The notes: generated by a model not told the origin, from the sequence alone. A stretch of DNA of 64,000 nt from Ascaphus truei (GCA_036426205.1 CM071573.1:39511771-39575770), one strand, 5' to 3'; shown: positions 1-13,090, counted from the stretch's first letter. Translations and numbers: made by a program.

Positions 1-436
1 TTTATTCTCAGTGCCAAATATTTAAAGTATGATCAATAGCACAATAACACAATCTGAAGTGTGCAGTATTAGCAAATTGTTTTCTTGCTGGGGCTATGGT
101 ATGAAATTACCCTGCTGACCTTACACTATGTGTATAGAATATGTTAGAGATAGTATATGTATTATACAGTGCTAATGTATATAGTGTCTGTATGCTGAGT
201 TCAGTGCACATACGCTTCTTGTACTTTACATCTGGGAGAGAAACATATCACAAACATATCACTGAGTAGAAGTATTTCTGCGCTGGCTGTCTGTATAACT
301 TGCTCCCCTTATTGTGGGAGCTGCAGTAAGGTTCTGTGTAGGTACAAAGTTTGGGGTATAAACGGGATTGGATACATCCGATAACTTAACTGCATGTGGT
401 AATGTTCTTTGACTTTCACTATCCACCCAATATCAA

Positions 437-463
437 GATATATGTGTGTGTGTATATGTGTGT

Positions 464-516
<53 letters not shown>

Positions 517-538
517 CGTGTGTGTGTATATATATATA
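437..538 (+). repeat. (TG)n/(TA)n microsatellite
   Basis: TG run with TATG interruptions, then TATATATATATA. Confidence 0.95.
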
Positions 539-921
539 TTCACATATGATATACACACAGAGAGATACACATATGGTAATATTGTACACACATAATTAAT
601 ATGCACGTGTTTCTTACTTACTGTAGCCGCTCTGCAGATTCTGGATTCTGAATTTACCATATAAAGTACTTGGTGCCCTATTCATTTCACTTCGCAAATG
701 GCTCTAATTAAAACGTCATTAGCAGATCAAGCTTTACATTAGTTTAGAGACTTTTTCTTTCTTTTTTTTTTTTTTTTTTTTTTTTACTAATTCCCACATG
801 TCTGTTATACCCCTGCTTTAAATTCTAGGATTTTTTTTTGCTGCAATATCTTTGTCCAGTCACTTATACATTTCTGTATCGTGTGGGCGTTCGCCCTCTT
901 TATTTCGTCCCTCCTTGAAAA

Positions 922-955
922 ATACACTAATATATATTATAGATATATATAATAT

Positions 956-987
<32 letters not shown>

Positions 988-991
988 ATTA

Positions 992-1030
<39 letters not shown>

Positions 1031-1057
1031 AATAGTATATAATATATATATATATTC
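922..1057 (+). repeat. (TA)n microsatellite
   Basis: Long AT alternation with short breaks; the small frames across it are not genes. Confidence 0.95.
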
Positions 1058-2184
1058 CATGTATAAATAAAATTCTTTTATTCTGAAACATTCTGATTAT
1101 TCTAAAGTGAGATAACAGGAGAGAAAAATGTCCAGTCTTGGGGAAACCTTATTGTTCATAACAGTGAAGCAGTCCTATTAGCCCACATCAGGAAACTAAA
1201 CGTGTTATGTTATATTTCTTTTTAGTGCCAGAAAAAAAAATATACATGAATGACAAATGTTAAACACAATAAGAGGACATCCAATTATTCTGGTACTGCT
1301 AATTCATAGTTCATGTGTACATAATATCAGATTTCTACACAAACTGCAGATCCAATTTTATACATCTGTTTCTGGGTTTGGCTATTCTTGGAAAGTTGAA
1401 TTTTTAACATTGACAGCCAATGACATGACAATTACATACAAGTGCTGAATGTCAAAGTGCCCTGTGTGCATGCTGGATACAGAGGTTATTTATTGTTCGA
1501 TACTTCAACTGCATGCTTTTTAATGTTTTAATGTATCTAGTAAAGGCGTACAAGTATCTGAGCATTACGATTGAATGTCATGTCCCTCTGTTATTTGGTC
1601 ACACATTATACACAACAACAAACAGTGACTTGAATTGAGCTCTTGTCTATGCCAGTGGAACATTGTGATTTATGTATTTTTCACTGCATGCCAGATTTTC
1701 CTTCTGTCAAACTCAACAGTTTAGTGTCACCAGTTAAACTGCTGTGTGTTTGTGATATGTAATGAGCACAAAGTGTGAGGGGAGAGAATGACATGTCATA
1801 GATTGACAGCCACAGAGAAGTGATTTGGGGACTACTTTTTTTTTGGAACAAATGTTTACACATTATTATTAATACATATTTTAAATAAAAACGAATCTAA
1901 TTTCATATTAAGACATCAGAAGGTGAGATGATCTTACATCAATGTTTACCAAATTATGATGAATATTAATATTATTAATGTTCCTGTGTGGTTTTAATAC
2001 AGCCCCAACAACATAATTGTGTACATTAAAGAAAAAATATACATTCAATGTAATATACAGGGAACAACATTTACAATACAGGGGTGGGAGCATCCAATTT
2101 AATAATGTACATTACTATAATTATAACCACAAATCTTATAGTATAAATGGAAATATACAACTAGCACATATCTGACTAGCACCC
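1058..2184. other. AT-rich intergenic stretch
   Basis: No gene, named repeat or clear structure seen. Confidence 0.5.
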
Positions 2185-2530
2185 TCTCTAGGCAACTTTA
2201 AGACCCATCTTAAAACCCACCTCCTTAACATGCATATGAGTAGCTCTGTAGCAGATCCTATAAACCTCATACATAAACCTTAGCCCCGTGCAGAGCATGT
2301 TACCAGAACACCCTCCTACTGTCTCTACGTTATTCCTACCTACCAATTGGATTGTAAGCTCATCGGGCAAGGACTCATTTTCCTAAATGTCACTTTTATG
2401 TCTGAAGTGCTTCTTCCCATTATGTATTATTTGTATTATTTGTTATTTATATGATTGTCACGTGTATTACTGCTGTGAAGCGTTATGTGCATTAATGGTG
2501 CTATATAAATAAATATATAGATACATACAT
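2185..2530 (+). mobile_element. L2/CR1-type LINE 3' end
   Basis: The start still encodes a LINE C-terminal-like FKTHLKTHLL (about 2196-2226). Then come GGATTGTAAGCTCATCGGGC, CACGTGTATTACTGCTGTGA and GGTGCTATATAAATAAATAT. Confidence 0.7.
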
Positions 2531-2634
2531 ACTGTACATACATCAGCTTTAAATACAAGCGCACTTTAACCTTTTTATGCCGACAAAGAGGGTGAATAAG
2601 TGCACTGGATTTTTCAGCCAAATATATGCTAAAG

Positions 2635-2826
2635 CAAGGGTAGCCAACTCCAGTCCACCAACAGGCCGGGTATTTGGGATATCCCTGCTTCAGCACAGGT
2701 GGCTCAATCAGTAGTTTTGTCATTCTGACCTAGCTATTGAGCAGAGCCACCTGTGCTGATGCAGGGATATCCTGAAAACCTGACCTGTTGGTGGATTATG
2801 AGGATTGTAGTTTACCACTCCTATGC
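2635..2826. mobile_element. Family A MITE
   Basis: AAGGGTAGCCAACTCCAGTC to GTTTACCACTCCTATG, with inner GGATATCCCTGCTTCAGCAC and its inverse. Confidence 0.75.
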
Positions 2827-3647
2827 TAGATAATACTTTATTATCTTTTTTAAATGTATATGTTGCCAATATATCCCGCAGCGTAGCACTATGTCGGGTT
2901 ACCGACAAGAACTAAATATAAAATGCATATAACCTTACACATAATGAAACAATAGGTAATAGTGAGTTTCCTGCTCCCAGAAGCTTACAATCTAAAAGGA
3001 ATGGGCGAGTGATGACACATGTATGGTATTAATGGTATTCTTGTTAGCGGTCTTTAAGAAGTGAGTTTTAAGGGAACTCTTGACAGTGTGAATGGTGGGG
3101 TGAGTCTAGTGAGAGGGTAGCTTGTCCACACGGGGTAACTAATGCAATTCATAATAAGGGATAGTGTGTGTGAAGTTCAATATTAAGCAAATGGCTAATA
3201 AAGTAATATTTTCCCTGCTCCCCTTCCTCTCCTGCTGCAGCGTCTTTTTCCCATCCCTGCTCTCAGCACAGAATGAGTAAGACAACAGTCAAGCTGCCCA
3301 GATGATAAAGCAGAGAGATTGACAGCTCCTTATGGACTGCTGATAATGATTTCCTTTATCCTAATTGCTGTGGAGGAATTTTCAGAGCTTTCAGGTTATT
3401 AGCTCAGCTGTTTGATGCCTGGGGAGCGGAATGGCTGATTTTCTATACCCAGGAGGCTGAGTGAGAGTGAATCAATCAAGCATAGAACAGAAGACCTAAA
3501 TAAAATGAAAATGTAGAACTTATTTGTGTCCGTCCATCAATTCCTTTATGTGTTGGTCTATATCTATCTATTTATCTATAGACATAAAACAAGTTATGGT
3601 GGATAAAAAAAGTGACAAAATCCCTCCAGGTGCATTGTACAGCAAAT

Positions 3648-4352
3648 AAAAATACCACTTGTGAGCACATTCCCGTGTCTCAGACAGGTCTGCAACCCTG
3701 CCTTTCCCCATTATCGCTTAGCATACAGCGCTTCCGACGCAGCCATGGATTCTGGGTAATGACATGCAAATGAGCACACACAGTTTGTCACTCTTTGCTT
3801 TAACATGGACCCCTAAGCTTATGCCTGCCATGTTACACAGCTTTTCAGCACAGCCTGTTAGAGAAGTGTATAGCCAGTACATTTGGGGTTCATGTTAAAA
3901 AGGACAAGAAGCAAAGAGTGACGCACTGTGAGTGCTCATTTGCATGTCATTACCCAGAACCCCTGGCTCAAGCATTGTATGCTAAGGCAGGGGTGCGCAA
4001 ACCTTTTCCCCTGTGCCTCCCTGCCTGTGCTCCCCCAGCTCGCCCCCCCCCTCCTTACCTTGTCTCTGGCGTCAAATGACACAGTGGAGTAATTTGACGC
4101 TGCTTTGCCATGGCAACGCTTCGCCCAAAGCCGTCAGAGACAAGTTAAAGGAACTTACAGAGGCCTTGCACGGTCCCCCGGCATTTCATTTAAATGCTTT
4201 GGGGAAGAGTGAGGGGCCTCTGTGAGCGCAGCGCCCCCCACCAGAAAATCTCGCCCCCCAGTTTGCGCATCCCTGTGCTAAGGGATAATGAGAAAAAAAC
4301 AGGGTTGCAGAGCTGTCCAAGATATGCTAATATTCCCACAAGTGGTATTTGT
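3648..4352. repeat. Palindromic repeat (family C) with MITE inserted in right arm
   Basis: The left arm AAATACCACTTGTGAGCACA (from 3650) and the right arm ending AAGTGGTATTT (4340-4350) pair over most of their length once the insertion at 3988-4275 is removed. Both arms contain GGTAATGACATGCAAATGAG or its inverse. A second, partial copy lies at 53760-54310. Confidence 0.75.
3988..4275. mobile_element. hAT-like MITE (family D), perfect TSD
   Basis: CAGGGGTGCGCAAACC to GTTTGCGCATCCCTG with TGCTAAGG at 3980-3987 and 4276-4283. The interior is C-rich on one side. Confidence 0.85.
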
Positions 4353-5365
4353 ATTTGCTATATATTTCTAGCAAATATATATATATACAGTATATTTAAC
4401 CTCTTATAAAATGTTAGCAATGCATACAGCCCCAAATCAGACCAATTGCAGTAAAAATGACTCTTAAAGTGGAATTAAAAGTTAGGAATTATACAGCTTA
4501 ATGCTACTTTGCAATGCTTTTTCACATTTGCATTAGCTATGAATTAGTCTTGCCGTTATTGTTCTACTTTTCTTGTCTGGCACTACAAACACCAGCCAGC
4601 TCTGCGCGTCTCTATGCAACGTCATCTTAGGAAACTTGCATCTTGCACCAAATGCAGAAAACTTGAAAGCCGTCTTGTTTCATTTAATGCAGATGCTGTA
4701 AAATGGAATATTAAGTAAGTGACGGGGCTGCAAACTGCTGTTATCCCGTGATACAAAAATAAAATCCCCAGTATGTTATGGCTTAAATGCCATGCAGCTG
4801 TCCAGAAAACATACGTTTGTAAAACATTTTACAATCCAATTGGCTTCCTGAAACAAACCAAACAATGGTTAGCAAAGGTTTGACGGCTCTCATTTACTGG
4901 AAATTAGTTACAAGTTTCCTTTCTTAGGGGCTTCTAAATAGGACAATGTTTGTCAATGAAGCGTTTACTTTAACCATATCCCACCCTGTCCCTATCAGAG
5001 AGCCAATAAAGATAAGGGGAGGTGGGGAATCTGGCTGTACAAGCCCTTGCTGATCACACAGTGACATCACACAGTGACATCACACAAATGGGAGCAACTG
5101 GAGGACATCACACCTCTCCCCAAAGTCTCGCTTTAAAAAAAAAAAAATATTTAAAATACTTATAGATGACAGATTTGGGATAAAAAGGTGTCAATTACTC
5201 AGATGAGGCCCCTTAAACATGTCACTGGAATGAGTTCACTTTGGTCAGAGTAGGGCTTGCCCCTGTAAAGAAGCCAGCAATGTATTGCAGACACACTGTA
5301 CCCAGCACGCTGCAGGGACCTCTGGGGGGCTGGAGATTGCCAGCAGTGCATTGCTGTGCATTTAT
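4353..5365. other. Mostly unique intergenic stretch
   Basis: Contains a short direct repeat of CACAGTGACATCA at 5057-5090 and an A-rich run near 5140. No coding signal. Confidence 0.5.
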
Positions 5366-5367
5366 GT

Positions 5368-5481
5368 GGGCCCATATTTACTAAAAGGTGCAATGCTTTT
5401 GCACGTTCTAACTCCCGTTCATACAGTATGACTGGGAGTTCGGGCGTGCTAAAGCGTGGCACCCTTTAGTGAATATGGGCC
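5368..5481. mobile_element. Short MITE with GGCCCATATTTACTAAA ends
   Basis: GGGCCCATATTTACTAAAAG and the inverse CTTTAGTGAATATGGGCC enclose about 70 bp. The phrase ATATTTACTAAA recurs at 20970. Confidence 0.6.
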
Positions 5482-5529
5482 TAATGCCCTTATTCAATAT
5501 GCAGTGAAGCTGTCGTTCTTGTGCTAGAA

Positions 5530-5787
5530 CAGGAGTGGGAAACTCCAGTCCTCAAGGGCCACCAACAGGCCGGGTTTTCAGGATATCCCTGCTTCAGCAT
5601 AGGTGGCTCAATTAGATGCTCAGTCAACGACAGTACATTTGGCTCTTCAGCACAGGGGGCTCAATGAGTTGATTGTTGCTCAGTCTTTGAAGACCGAGCC
5701 ACTCATTGAGCCACCTATGCTGAAGCAGGGATATTCTGAAAACCTGACCTGTTGGTGGCCCTTGAGGACTGGTGTTGGCCACCCCTG
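5530..5787. mobile_element. Palindromic hAT-like MITE (family A), perfect TSD
   Basis: CAGGAGTGGG to CCACCCCTG with the TSD TGCTAGAA at 5522-5529 and 5788-5795. The arms carry CTCCAGTCCTCAAGGGCCAC, AGGATATCCCTGCTTCAGCA and their inverted copies. An 8-bp duplication and CAG..CTG ends indicate the hAT superfamily. Confidence 0.85.
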
Positions 5788-6047
5788 TGCTAGAAGTTCA
5801 GCTCCATTCAAATTAATAGGACCAACATCTCCCCCAGCATGGGGAAGACAGCAGCATGGCATATTGCAGAGGGGCCTAAAAGTCTGTCTTCATTTCGAGG
5901 CTTATTTTACGTTTTACTTATTGTTGTTATTTTCCTGTTGTGCTTATTCCCTTTGTTTCTACTTTTTTTTTACTGTGTATTGTAATTTTGTACAGAGATG
6001 CGTACACTGTTGGCACTATATAAATAAAAGAATACATAAAAAATATT

Positions 6048-6245
6048 TGTGGCTCATGAGTGGTTTAGTGAGTAAAGACACTGACTGGCACTGAGTTTGA
6101 AGCAGGGGCGAGTCACTTTATCTCCCTGTGCCTCAGGCACCAAAATCATAGATTGTAAGCTCCACGGGGCAGGGACTATGCCTGCAAAATGTCTCTGCTG
6201 CTGCATAAAACTAGCAGCGCTATACAAGAACATGCTATTATTATA
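6048..6245 (+). mobile_element. tRNA-derived MIR/CORE-like SINE
   Basis: The tRNA-like start (GGCTCATGAGTGGTTTAGTG) is followed by GAGTCACTTTATCTCCCTGT, GCCTCAGGCACCAAAATCAT, AGATTGTAAGCTCCACGGGG and AGCAGCGCTATACAAGAA. The head-body-tail layout is complete except for part of the B-box region. Confidence 0.75.
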
Positions 6246-6311
6246 CATACATTACATTCATTTTTGAGTGAGTGTTATAGCCTGAATGATATCATACATG
6301 TAACAATAATA

Positions 6312-6640
6312 CAGGCATACCCCGCATTAACGTACGCAATGGGACCAGAGCATGTATGTAAAGCGAAAATGTACTTAAAGTGAAGCACTACCTTTTTCCT
6401 ACTTATCGATGCATGAACGTTACGGCAATCGTCATATACGTGCATAACTGATGTTAATAACACGTGTAACAGGCTCTATAGTCTCCCCGCTTGTGCACAG
6501 CTTCGGTACAGGTAGGGAGCCGGTATTGCTGTTCAGGCATGCTGACAGGCGCATGCGTGAGCTGACGTTTTCCTATTGTACGATATGTCCTTACTCGCGA
6601 GTGTACTTAAAGTGAGTGTCCTTAAACCGGTGTATGCCTG
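6312..6640. mobile_element. hAT-like MITE (family E)
   Basis: CAGGCATACCCCGCATTAAC to CCGGTGTATGCCTG; flanks CAATAATA and TAATAATA agree at 7 of 8. The interior has repeated GTACTTAAAGTGA motifs. Confidence 0.8.
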
Positions 6641-6727
6641 TAATAATAATAGTCATAGAAAGGAAACATTATTTTGCGCATGCTTTTGGATGCAAATGTA
6701 ATCACTGAACATACGAAAAAAACACGG

Positions 6728-6843
6728 TTAATAATGTTCTTGTATAGAGCTGCTAGTTTTACGCAGCGCTTTACAGACACATTTTGCAGGCACACGTCCC
6801 TGCCCCGTAGAGCTTACAATCTATGTTTTTGGTGCCTGAAAGG
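6728..6843 (-). mobile_element. MIR/CORE-like SINE, 3' part
   Basis: On the minus strand: CCTTTCAGGCACCAAAAAC, ATAGATTGTAAGCTCTACGG, then AGCGCTGCGTAAAACTAGCA. It is a truncated copy of the SINE at 6048. Confidence 0.7.
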
Positions 6844-6934
6844 AGGGTTATCATTTTATTCAAGCCTATTCTATATTACATGTATTATTAAAGAAGTTTT
6901 CAAATGTTTCTTTCAAGAAAAAGCTTCTGCGGTC

Positions 6935-7145
6935 ATGACTTTTACCAGAACACCCGCCTACTATCTATATAAGTTCTCTCTACTTACCACTTAGATTGTA
7001 AGCTCTTCGGGGCAGGGACTCCTTTTCCTAATATTACTTTCATGTCTGATGCGCATATTCGCAGTATGTGTAATATTATTATGTCATGTGTATTAGTGCT
7101 GCGAAGCTATGTACCTGGCTGGCTCTATATAAATAAAGATATAAT
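6935..7145 (+). mobile_element. L2/CR1-type LINE 3' end
   Basis: TTAGATTGTAAGCTCTTCGG, GTGTATTAGTGCTGCGAAGC and CTCTATATAAATAAAGATAT in the same order as at 2185-2530. Confidence 0.7.
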
Positions 7146-7535
7146 ACGCACACATGTTTTTTTTGTTTTTTTCAAAGGTGGGATTCATTCCCAAATTCCT
7201 GGTATAACATCACGTTAAAATGGAAACCCCAGCATATTGCTTTAGAAAACTAAATTGCATTGCACGTGTCGGAATGAGTAGTTAGAATTAAGTACAAACG
7301 ACCTGATAAATGGTACTTGCATCCCATAATAACCGCACTTGCTATTAGCCACAAACGCCACTTACCATCATTCGTCTTAATGTGCACACACATAATAAAT
7401 GGTAATAAAATGCACGAAGAAGAAGATGATGAAACAATTATATATTGCTGCACAAAGAGCGAGCCATGTATAAAAGAAGTTTATTTCTCACATTGTCCTG
7501 GGACAGTGTTGATGCAAAAACAGCACCAATGTCAT

Positions 7536-7546
7536 ATATATTATAT

Positions 7547-7595
<49 letters not shown>

Positions 7596-7597
7596 AT
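7536..7597 (+). repeat. (TA)n microsatellite
   Basis: Continuous TA alternation, then TCTATATTTT. Confidence 0.95.
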
Positions 7598-7922
7598 ATT
7601 TTTTTTTAAATTTGTACCTTTGTGCTTTTTTTGATGTTTCTTTTATACATCTTCTTAATAAGGACCAGGTGTGCCGCGAGAAATTGATCATTATGAAACA
7701 GATTTATGAAGATGCCTGAAATCGCTTTGCTAATTTATTTATGAAATAAAGGTTAAAAAAAAAAAAGGTTGTTAATTTGTTTTTGATGAATTGTAGATTT
7801 CTAAAAAAAAAAATGCAATGTTTAATTCAACAACATTTGCAGTGCGGTGAATCCTGCAAAGATTGCAGTGAAAACAGCAAATAAAAGGTACAAATAGTAT
7901 GATACATTTCATTGGACTAGAC

Positions 7923-8148
7923 CAGGGGTGGGCAACTCCAGTTCTCAAGGGCCACCAACAGGACCGGTTTTCAGGATATCCCTGCTTCAGCACAGGTGGC
8001 TCAATCATTGACTCAGTCAAAAACTGAGCCACTGATTGAGCCACCTGTGCTGAAGCTGGCACTGGTTGGGCGCACATGTGCTGAAGCAGGGATATCCTGA
8101 AAACCTGACCTGTTGGTGGCCCTTGAGAACTGGAGTTGCCCACCCCTG
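7923..8148. mobile_element. Family A MITE
   Basis: CAGGGGTGGGCAACTCCAGT to TTGCCCACCCCTG; flanks GACTAGAC and CACTGGAC agree at 6 of 8 positions. Confidence 0.8.
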
Positions 8149-8904
8149 CACTGGACAGCAGATTAGCTGCTAAACCTTGTATGGTCCTTTAAGATAAAAT
8201 CACCAAATCCTATGATTCCTGGAAAATTAACTTCTACTTTCTTTGTACAAACTCTTGCAAGTTTGTCACTTTTTCAACATGATGAACGTGGCGAAGTTTC
8301 AGAGTTTACCCCATTCTCAGGCCCGGGTGAAGGTTTCATTTCAGCCATCTCTATTGATAAATAACTCCCTTTGTTCTTTGATACATCTGGGGCCGTTTTT
8401 TCATTAAAATCCTCACATCCTTCCTTTTGATATTATTCTCTATTTATTATCTGCCTCGGCCTGCAACTTGTTTTAGGACCCAGTGTGACTCAGGAACTAT
8501 AGAATAAAGGCCCGAAATACCAAGTGAGGTTTCCCCAAAAGAGGGGCTATAGGTTATCCGTGTTGTTTAAACTATTATGATTACTTGCAGTGGGCTGGTG
8601 TCTGCACTGGCAGATAACAAATACATGGTAATAAGGATTAGCACATTGTAAATTACATTGTTAACACCTCTTTGTAATTTTGCTACAAGAGCAGCTAATT
8701 AAAGAAAACAATAGTACAAAAACAAACACGTGTTAGATGATCCGCAGACGCTATCACACTTCTCAAAGCATTAATTCAGTGGGAAACGACTTCGAAACCT
8801 TGGAGGGAAGAATGCTACTGAGGATCATATCTGCTTCTAGCCTTTTGTCTTTGAGAAAATAAAAGAGATGCTGGATTAACACACAAGCCCTTGTCATATT
8901 CATA

Positions 8905-9077
8905 TACCACACTTAGATTGTAAGCTCTTCAGGGCAGGGACTCCTTTTCCTAATGTTACTTTTATGTCTAAAGCGTTTATTCCCAGTATGTGTTATATTA
9001 TTATGTCCCGTGTATTACTGCTGTGACGCGCTATGTACATGGATGGCGTAATATAAATAAAGATATACGTACATACA
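8905..9077 (+). mobile_element. L2/CR1-type LINE 3' end
   Basis: TTAGATTGTAAGCTCTTCAG, CCCGTGTATTACTGCTGTGA and ATATAAATAAAGATATACGT. Confidence 0.7.
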
Positions 9078-9799
9078 GCCATTTGTACTTCAGGTAATGC
9101 AACTCCAAAGTCCAAAGACTGTCCACCATGTTTCAGGACCCTTTTGAACCCAAAGTAGTGTGACCCCATCCCAAGTAAAACAGCCATGCCTTTCCCCCCC
9201 TCCCCTCCCACACACACACACCCTCCCTCAAATGGCATGGCTTAGTCACACCTCCAATGCGCATTGATATATGAAGGAAGAAATATAATTTCAATCTGAT
9301 TTAACATGGAGACACATTGTAGAGACGCTGACACATGGGACAGGAGAGCAAGCTGACGTCTACACACATTTTCTATTAATACATTTTGTGTTAGCAATTA
9401 AGAGTTTCCATAATCCATTTATTTAACTGTCATGAGTTTATTGTTGTTTTGTTCTTCGCGGTTTTATAAGAGGAAAAGCACAGCATGGGAATATTTAGGA
9501 TTGCTGGAGGGAAGAGGACATTTATTTGATGAGAGGTGTAATACACATTTTTAAAGAAATAAAAAAAAAGTTATGTTGTATTACAAAACAACAGGAAGGA
9601 AATAGAACAGGACATATTTATCACCCTAATACATGTGAATGGAAATACTGCAAAGTTTAGCAAACTATGTCTGTTGTTAAAATATATGGTTAGCCCCTTC
9701 CTGCCAAAGAGGGCAGCAAGAAAATAAATATACAAAGTAAATTAATGCACAAGAAGTTTGTATAGGACTTGTAGGTTGCTTCAAAAATGTAAAGGATTA

Positions 9800-10940
9800 T
9801 GGGGCCGATGCAGTAACTTGCGAGAAGGCTGAATTTGGCTGTTTTATTGCGAGATTGGCATGTAGTATGCAGTTGATGGCGGTATGTGTGCGAGTTACCT
9901 GAAAAACGGCATATGCAATTGTTGCCGGAAATCAAGCGCTGGCGGGGTGGCGAGAATGGCTATTTCGCCATATTAAGCAGCACGCAGAATGCAGTAGATG
10001 CCGAGTAAGATCTCGGGGGTGCGCGGGAGAAACTCCTTGCGAGAAAAGCGCCAAAAAGCTGCGGCACCAACAAGCAGGCGAGAGCCGAAAATTTCTGCTG
10101 CTAGTGACATTGTTGTGTCATTGTACTGTTGCTGCTGGCAGCGCAGCTTCAATTGTGTTACATGTCATTCAGAACCTGTTACATGTGTTGTTTATAATAA
10201 AATACATTATTAATGTTAGCCAAAGGTGTCTGTCTTGTGAATGACAAGAAGCAGGTATGTTCCTAAAACTATCTATTGAGGGACAGCGCTGTGAAAGCCT
10301 TGCTAATGTCACTAGCAGCAAGAAACACACTGCTGTGAGTAACAGAATGCGTCAAACTATCATGAGGTGATTTTTTCATGTTCAAAAGTTGCCGCCAAAT
10401 TCTTCTTCAATACAGATACATGACGTCATCCCCCACTTGCTGCATGTACGGGTTACAGTACACACAGCAACTCACTGAAATGTACTGTAAGCTTTGCAAC
10501 ATAGTCCAACACACAGACACAAATGTACATGAAATGTCACAAGACACATGCACACATGTATCACCTCTTCACGTGTCAAAGAACAGAAGACACAACTGTA
10601 GCACTGCACCAGGTATGTTTCCAAAAGTATCTAATGAGGGACAGCAGTAAAAGGTTTGCTAATGTCAGTATCTGCAAGACAGTCACTACCGTGAGTAACT
10701 GAAAGCTTTAAGCAAGAAGGAGGTTTTTTTTATTTATGTGCAGAGGTTGACGCCACATTCAAGTGAAATACGGATACATGCAGTCATCCGCCACTGACTG
10801 CAGGAACTCGCAACATGTGCAACTCACCATTGTATCTCACAATCGCTATTTACTGCATTTAGCGGCAAATTCCCGCCAAACACAGGAGATTTAAGCGCGC
10901 TGCCGACACACACATATCGCAAGTTACTGCATCGGCCCCA
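9800..10940. mobile_element. 1.14-kb non-autonomous DNA transposon, TA target
   Basis: The ends TGGGGCCGATGCAGTAACTT and AAGTTACTGCATCGGCCCCA are perfect inverted repeats (about 25 bp), flanked by TA (9798-9799 and 10941-10942). Inside, a segment of about 190 bp is present twice with an offset near 358 bp (about 10255-10450 and 10613-10805). No transposase is encoded. Confidence 0.8.
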
Positions 10941-10942
10941 TA

Positions 10943-12867
10943 ATCTCTGCTGCAAACACTATTGCACTTGGGTGCACAACTCTTACCCATCACATTATTT
11001 AGCAATCTTACAGGGCGGCCTTTAAAAACATAAATATAGGGCGTATGAAAGTACTTATATAAGAGTATGTCCTGTCTCTGCTAACAATTCCATAATCCTC
11101 GCAGGGTGAAATAAAGACCCCCTGGATCGCACCTCTTTTCCCCTTTACAAATCACTGGGTTTGGTGTGGGGGGTGCAAGACATTTTATCATTCTTTGCAA
11201 TGTCCAATCCACTTCAGAAGAGCCCAACACACACACACACAGTTAATATGCAAAGCGTTCAGCTTATTTTGCAGTTAGAAGCCCTTTAAAGTATCTGGTT
11301 TCCTAAAAACAGCCAGTCTGAAGCATTTTATGAAAGCCTGTTTCACAGAGGAGGGTTTCAACATACCAAGTACATGGTATATGGCTGCTTTCATTCCGGG
11401 GAATAATGTGTCCAGATTGTTTAATGTAGAACAGCAACTTGTAACAGCAGAGCCTTCTGTAAAGTATTCTTTAACTGTCAGTGACCTCTGACACGCAATG
11501 CGTTAAATTTGTAGCTGCCCATTGCTAAGTCATTCAAGTCAACACAATTTGTATCTTCAGAGGCATGTAAGTGCTATGAATAACCCAGGGATTGCACTAA
11601 TCGGACTCTGGGGAGTAATAGATATAATAGAATAGGTATTGGATATCATAGAGAGATGCGATTGTCTTCATGCAATAGCAAATGATATCATTTTATTTCA
11701 CATAGAAAATGCCAACTGCATTTTTAAACAGGATATTCACTTAGAATATATGTGAACGGGTAATTGCACCATTTTAACCCTTCACTGCAGGAAACACGTC
11801 ACCCAATTTAATATGTTAAATATTACCTCCCAAAATACTTGGTGTTGCAGAATTAGGTATGTTTGCACGGTGGGGCTTAGCATTGTCCAATTACAGCTTA
11901 GCAGATTTTCACAATAGTTGTTGACATCAAAAAGCTAGTGGCCCAGATGGTGATAGTAGAGTTAAAACACGTTTCAACAGCTGAAATTGACCCAGAGATT
12001 GGTGAGTGAATGTAACCAAACACCTCTCGAAATGTGCATACCCAACCCAGAAACATTCATTATAAGCCAGATGAAATGTATTCATGAAGTTTCTTACATT
12101 TGACCCAGATCATAACCAGAGAGGCCTGTGCCACCTCAGACTTGGTGCTTTTTAGAAAGGAAGGTGAACTGCAAAAGAGGACATGAACTCTGTTTCATGA
12201 TTGAGCCATCTTATCATCTGTTGCATTAATCGCGGCCCATATTAAATAAGCGTACGTTCTGTCGCATTTTTGGAACACGGACTGCAGTTGTGCACTCATG
12301 GCGGGACTCTCAGAACAATAACCAGACCAGAAACTGTGCTTGTCTTTTTTTAATATGAAAAGGCTAAATTGATACATTATTGTAACTTTTTCAGTCCCAA
12401 GGCCAATTTACAATGGACCACTGTGGTATTTTATTAAACACCTGCAAGTCGACACATTACTGAAGCGCATGCGCATTACAATTCATGAATATCTGCCATC
12501 TGGCGGATATGTGAAGAATTGCAACCAATTAAATCCGAACCATTATCAATAAACACATCAACCGCGGGTGTGAATGCAACATGAATGCGGTCAGAATGCG
12601 GTCAGAATGCGGCATGAACGTGGTGAAGTGCAGTGAAGTGCGTGGCATTCGGAAAAAAATCCCGAAAAAATTCGGAGATGTTGGAGAATAAAAGGGGCAG
12701 CAGCTGTACGTACATGTAATATAAAATAAAACATCACAACATTTAAAAAAAACGTCAATACATTAATCATTAATAATATGGGGTAGGGTCCGACGCATTT
12801 TGTATCTATAAAGGCACGCTGCCAAGATAGAAACGCAGAATGTAAAACATATTAACATATGTGCATT
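10943..12867. other. Unique intergenic stretch
   Basis: No gene seen. A small triplet of GCGGTCAGAATGC-like units occurs at 12585-12615. Confidence 0.5.
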
Positions 12868-12875
12868 GTTTAGAT

Positions 12876-13090
12876 CAGGGGTAGCCAATTCCAGTCCTCA
12901 AGAGCTACCAGCAGGTCAGGTTTTCAAGATATCCATGCTTCAGCACGCCACCTGTGCTGAAGCAGGGATATCCTGCACAATACACCTTGTCTTCGACTGA
13001 GCCACTGATTGAGCCATCTGTGCTGAATCAGGGATATCCTGAAAACCTGACCTGTTGGTAGCTCTTGAGGACTGGAGTTGGCCACTCTTG
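12876..13090. mobile_element. Family A MITE, perfect TSD
   Basis: CAGGGGTAGCCAATTCCAGT to GGCCACTCTTG with GTTTAGAT at 12868-12875 and 13091-13098. Confidence 0.85.

Noticed and set aside
433..660. His/Thr-repeat frame over the TG microsatellite
   Set aside because: It is a translation of a simple repeat.
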